From positions 1 to 10,727 of the forward strand of contig ML770324.1 of the NCBI GenBank assembly GCA_009733575.1: DNA of 10,727 bases. The letters run 5' to 3'. Under the pieces are notes generated by a model that was not told the origin of the DNA, made no database searches, and saw nothing but the letters and a program-made list of their open reading frames with translations. Source of the DNA: Gymnopus androsaceus JB14. Its lineage: Eukaryota; Basidiomycota; Agaricomycetes; Agaricales; Omphalotaceae. Below, in pieces: positions 8,752 through 10,727 of this stretch. How positions within the stretch are numbered: position 1 is the stretch's first letter; each line of letters begins with the position of its first letter. Made by a program: the position numbers and the translations under genes.

Positions 8752-9565
8752 TTAGAAGAATGTGTAATGAAGAGTGAAGTTTTTTCGAGACTCCTTTATA
8801 AACAGCTCTCTGTAGTCACAAGTCATAATAAATATGGATTCGGTAGTGTCGAAAGCTATTCTTTTGACCAAAATTCGGAGGGTTCCAGAGGGTGCTGCGA
8901 CCTAATAGGTTTAATTAGTGTACCAAATCCCTGTACAAACATATAATGAGTCCTGATCGAAGTCTATTGAGATCACCATTCTGATAATTCTGACGAGTCT
9001 CGGAGCGAAGATGGCCCAAGGAGACCTGTACGAGTATTAGGTGTATGCGCGTACGTACCATTCTTCACTTCATATCAATCAAACTTGAATATACGCCACA
9101 GGGAGTCCTATAACCTCGCGAGTAAAGTAGTAGTCATGCAAAAATGCCAGTCCATTTGAAGTTCAAAACTGATCTTCTTGAATTCAGATCTTGAAGTACT
9201 ATAATGATCGAATCGGTATTTCTCAATTCCGAGATAGACCCAAAGCAGTTAAGCGGCTGTCGTTATCAGCGCCGCTAGTTCCCTAGTATCGTGCAGCTCC
9301 TCTTCAGAGCTTGAGTACTTGAGTAGTAGATTGGGCTCCTAAAGGTCATATACCGTGTGCTCGTCGTTTGTCGTGAGCTTATTAGCAGCGCGTTCAAGCG
9401 AGATACTTTGCATGGATAGAAGTGGGACTGCGAAGCTTTATTCCAAGGAACATTACAAGTTTCCATATCCACTTTCAATAAAGCACAAGTTGCCACTAAT
9501 AACAAGTATCGATTTTGGTATGTCTTTTTTGGTCGAAAATTTTCCGAGGGTCCGTGGCTGATCAT
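8752..9565 (-). pseudogene. Diverged, broken tandem paralogue (copy B) of the 266-residue gene
   Basis: Proposed minus-strand exons are 9565-9407, 9338-9095, 9025-8941 and 8901-8752, with introns of 68, 69 and 39 bp whose phases agree if one base is restored in exon 2. Exon 1 has 53 codons, as in the intact copy. NRYLLL at 18-23 parallels DRYLIL at 19-24, intron 1 falls after codon 53 in both, and PNL follows the junction in both. Exon 2 has KKISFEL against QKVSFLL. Exon 4 has ESIFIMTCDYRELF against NSFVFTAKYQESF, just after an intron at a similar place (SLY against GYVY). Damage: TAA at 9251-9249 and a probable one-base loss in a five-T run near 9140. Regions equal to exons 4-5 of the intact copy are missing. 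The reading frame of exon 2 between 9250 and 9150 is uncertain, because another minus frame is also open. Confidence 0.55.
8795..8802 (-). promoter_or_regulatory. Candidate TATA box of the intact minus-strand gene
   Basis: TTTATAAA (identical on both strands) lies 87 bases upstream of the ATG at 8708. No other ATG lies between, which supports the chosen start. It falls inside the last exon of the broken upstream copy. Confidence 0.4.
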
Positions 9566-9730
9566 TGATGACTCGGATTGCAAGTCACAGAGCGAAGAGA
9601 ACCTAATGAGATATTTGCTTACTGTGCCTCTATCCAACAAGCCAAACAAGTCTCGACTGCCAGGCCTCCAGAAGCTCCTACTGGCCCCCGCCTGAATCAG
9701 ACCGCGATTTTGACGATTTTCCTCTCCCAA
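9566..9730 (-). other. In-frame upstream extension of copy B without an ATG
   Basis: The frame of copy B exon 1 stays open to 9730 (for example SRSFWRPGSRDLFGLLDRGT), but its first ATG is at 9565, which aligns with the start of the intact copy. The stretch is therefore taken as 5' untranslated or promoter sequence; a spliced upstream exon cannot be excluded. Confidence 0.3.
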
Positions 9731-9983
9731 ATTAGCGTAAATTAGACCTCAAATGACAGGTCCTTTTCCAGAGTTACCAGTGTAAATCGAGGCTCGCCAA
9801 ACCGAAGTTTTGATGCTCGTATAGCAAGTTACTTAATACTCAGACAAACCAAAATAGTCAGCCTTCACAACTAAAATACCAGCTAGATTAGCATAACGGG
9901 ACACTGTGCAACATTCGTAGCGGTTCTAGGATTTTTTTGAATTTTGTTTTAACATCCCTCTCCGAATTAGCGTAAATTAGGCC
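9721..9983. repeat. Direct repeat with core AATTAGCGTAAATTAG
   Basis: Two copies, at 9721-9748 and 9957-9983, share CCTCTCC, the core, and a following (A/G)CC. They begin 236 bases apart. Just before the second copy TTTTAACATCCCT reads on the minus strand as AGGGATGTTAAAA, like a hAT-type terminus and like the ends of the element at 7168-7341. This suggests a relic of one or more non-autonomous transposons; no matching left end is found. Confidence 0.5.
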
Positions 9984-10004
9984 AAAAATATGAAGTCAGA
10001 ATTC

Positions 10005-10727
10005 ACCAAATATTTCAACTTTCAACTGATCCAGTTTGATTGAGATTGTATACTTTGACTTTGCTTAAGTTCAACTTTTTGTGTATGATTTTAGTTGAAC
10101 TCGAAAGCATTCAACTTCAACTTTATACAATCCATCCATACCCCACTAAGTTTAACTTCTATAGAGCTCAGGAAGTATCAGCTAAGACAAAGATTGAAAC
10201 ATCATTGCTACAACATTAGCAGGCCCTAGAGCGAGCCTTGCATAAGCTTAATTCTAGCAATTTCCCCAATAGAAATACAATTCTGCCCTGCTAGAGATAC
10301 ATTTTTCCAACATTTTCCACCCAGAACCAGCCTAAAAAAATTCCAGACAGTCTTCTGAGTTGGAATTGTGGCCAATGAGGGGGAAATTGTAGGGAAAATG
10401 GATAAATATCCAAGTGACATGGGGCAAAATGGGGACCAAAAAACTCGCCACAAACTAATCCCTCCAAAGTTAAAATGGTACAATTTTATTAATAACAAGC
10501 CTGGCTCAAACAGATTGTATTATGCTCTTCTTGATAGGTTAACAGTACAATAGCATATATCATAAAGTTAATTTGCAAATAACTACAAAAACATGCATGG
10601 TCAAGAGTAGCAGTATTATTGCCTAAATTCATAGTTAAAATAAATGGAAGTTGAAAGTTGAAGTTGGTCAAAAAGTTGAATGTTCAAGTTGAACATGTGA
10701 TTTCAAGTTGAAAGTTAAAACCCAAAG
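10005..10727. repeat. Inverted arrays of TTCAACTT-type units flanking an AT-rich centre
   Basis: The left cluster (about 10011-10160) contains repeated TTCAACTT-like units on the plus strand. The right cluster (about 10645-10722) contains the same units inverted, as AAGTTGAA. The centre shows weaker symmetry, such as CAATTTCCCC near 10258 and its complement near 10380. The layout resembles an element with subterminal repeats, whose right end may lie beyond the window. Open frames in the centre (90 and 61 codons) show no recognisable protein and are not called genes. Confidence 0.5.

Noticed and set aside
9420..9695. Plus-strand open frame of 91 codons after a TAG acceptor-like site, with protein-like composition
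   Set aside because: It overlaps copy B exon 1 on the opposite strand. The minus-strand reading shares exon length, intron position and motifs with the intact gene, while this frame has no fitting upstream exon.
10226..10498. Minus-strand open frame of 90 codons
   Set aside because: It lies between inverted repeat arrays, has no family resemblance, and overlaps a plus-strand frame of similar quality.

Overview
The window looks like repeat-rich nuclear DNA of a fungus, most likely a basidiomycete (Agaricomycetes). The evidence is gene models with introns of about 39-85 bp, GT...AG borders and CTAAC/CTGAC-like branch points, a fungal-type LTR-retrotransposon gag, and a protein of a type I associate with high-copy uncharacterised Agaricomycete genes. 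The species cannot be named from the sequence.

Layout: (1) 1-1020, minus strand: decayed retrotransposon gag broken by about five frameshifts and running off the left edge. Its leader and presumed 5' LTR lie to the right (about 1021-2060), with a primer-binding-site candidate and two TATA candidates. (2) About 2060-2717, minus strand: a second decayed open frame of unknown identity. (3) 2932-5078, plus strand: a six-exon gene of about 630 codons whose splice junctions all fit, but which carries two in-frame stops and a 1-bp frameshift, so it is a pseudogene. (4) 5079-7678: no gene recognised. It holds two clear inverted-repeat transposable elements (6519-6901 and 7168-7341) and several palindromes. 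(5) 7679-9565, minus strand: two tandem, head-to-tail, highly diverged members of a protein family I do not recognise. The downstream copy is an intact five-exon gene of 266 codons. The upstream copy is broken and lacks its 3' part. (6) 9696-10727: AT-rich relic repeats, including a direct repeat with the core AATTAGCGTAAATTA, a hAT-like terminus, and inverted arrays of TTCAACTT-type units.

Only one gene appears intact, the minus-strand 266-residue protein. No pathway or operon-like cooperation can be inferred. The most interesting observation is the paralogous pair: exon 1 has 53 full codons in both copies, the first intron is at the same place, and short motifs align, although DNA identity is low. 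All calls come from reading the sequence; no database search was done.
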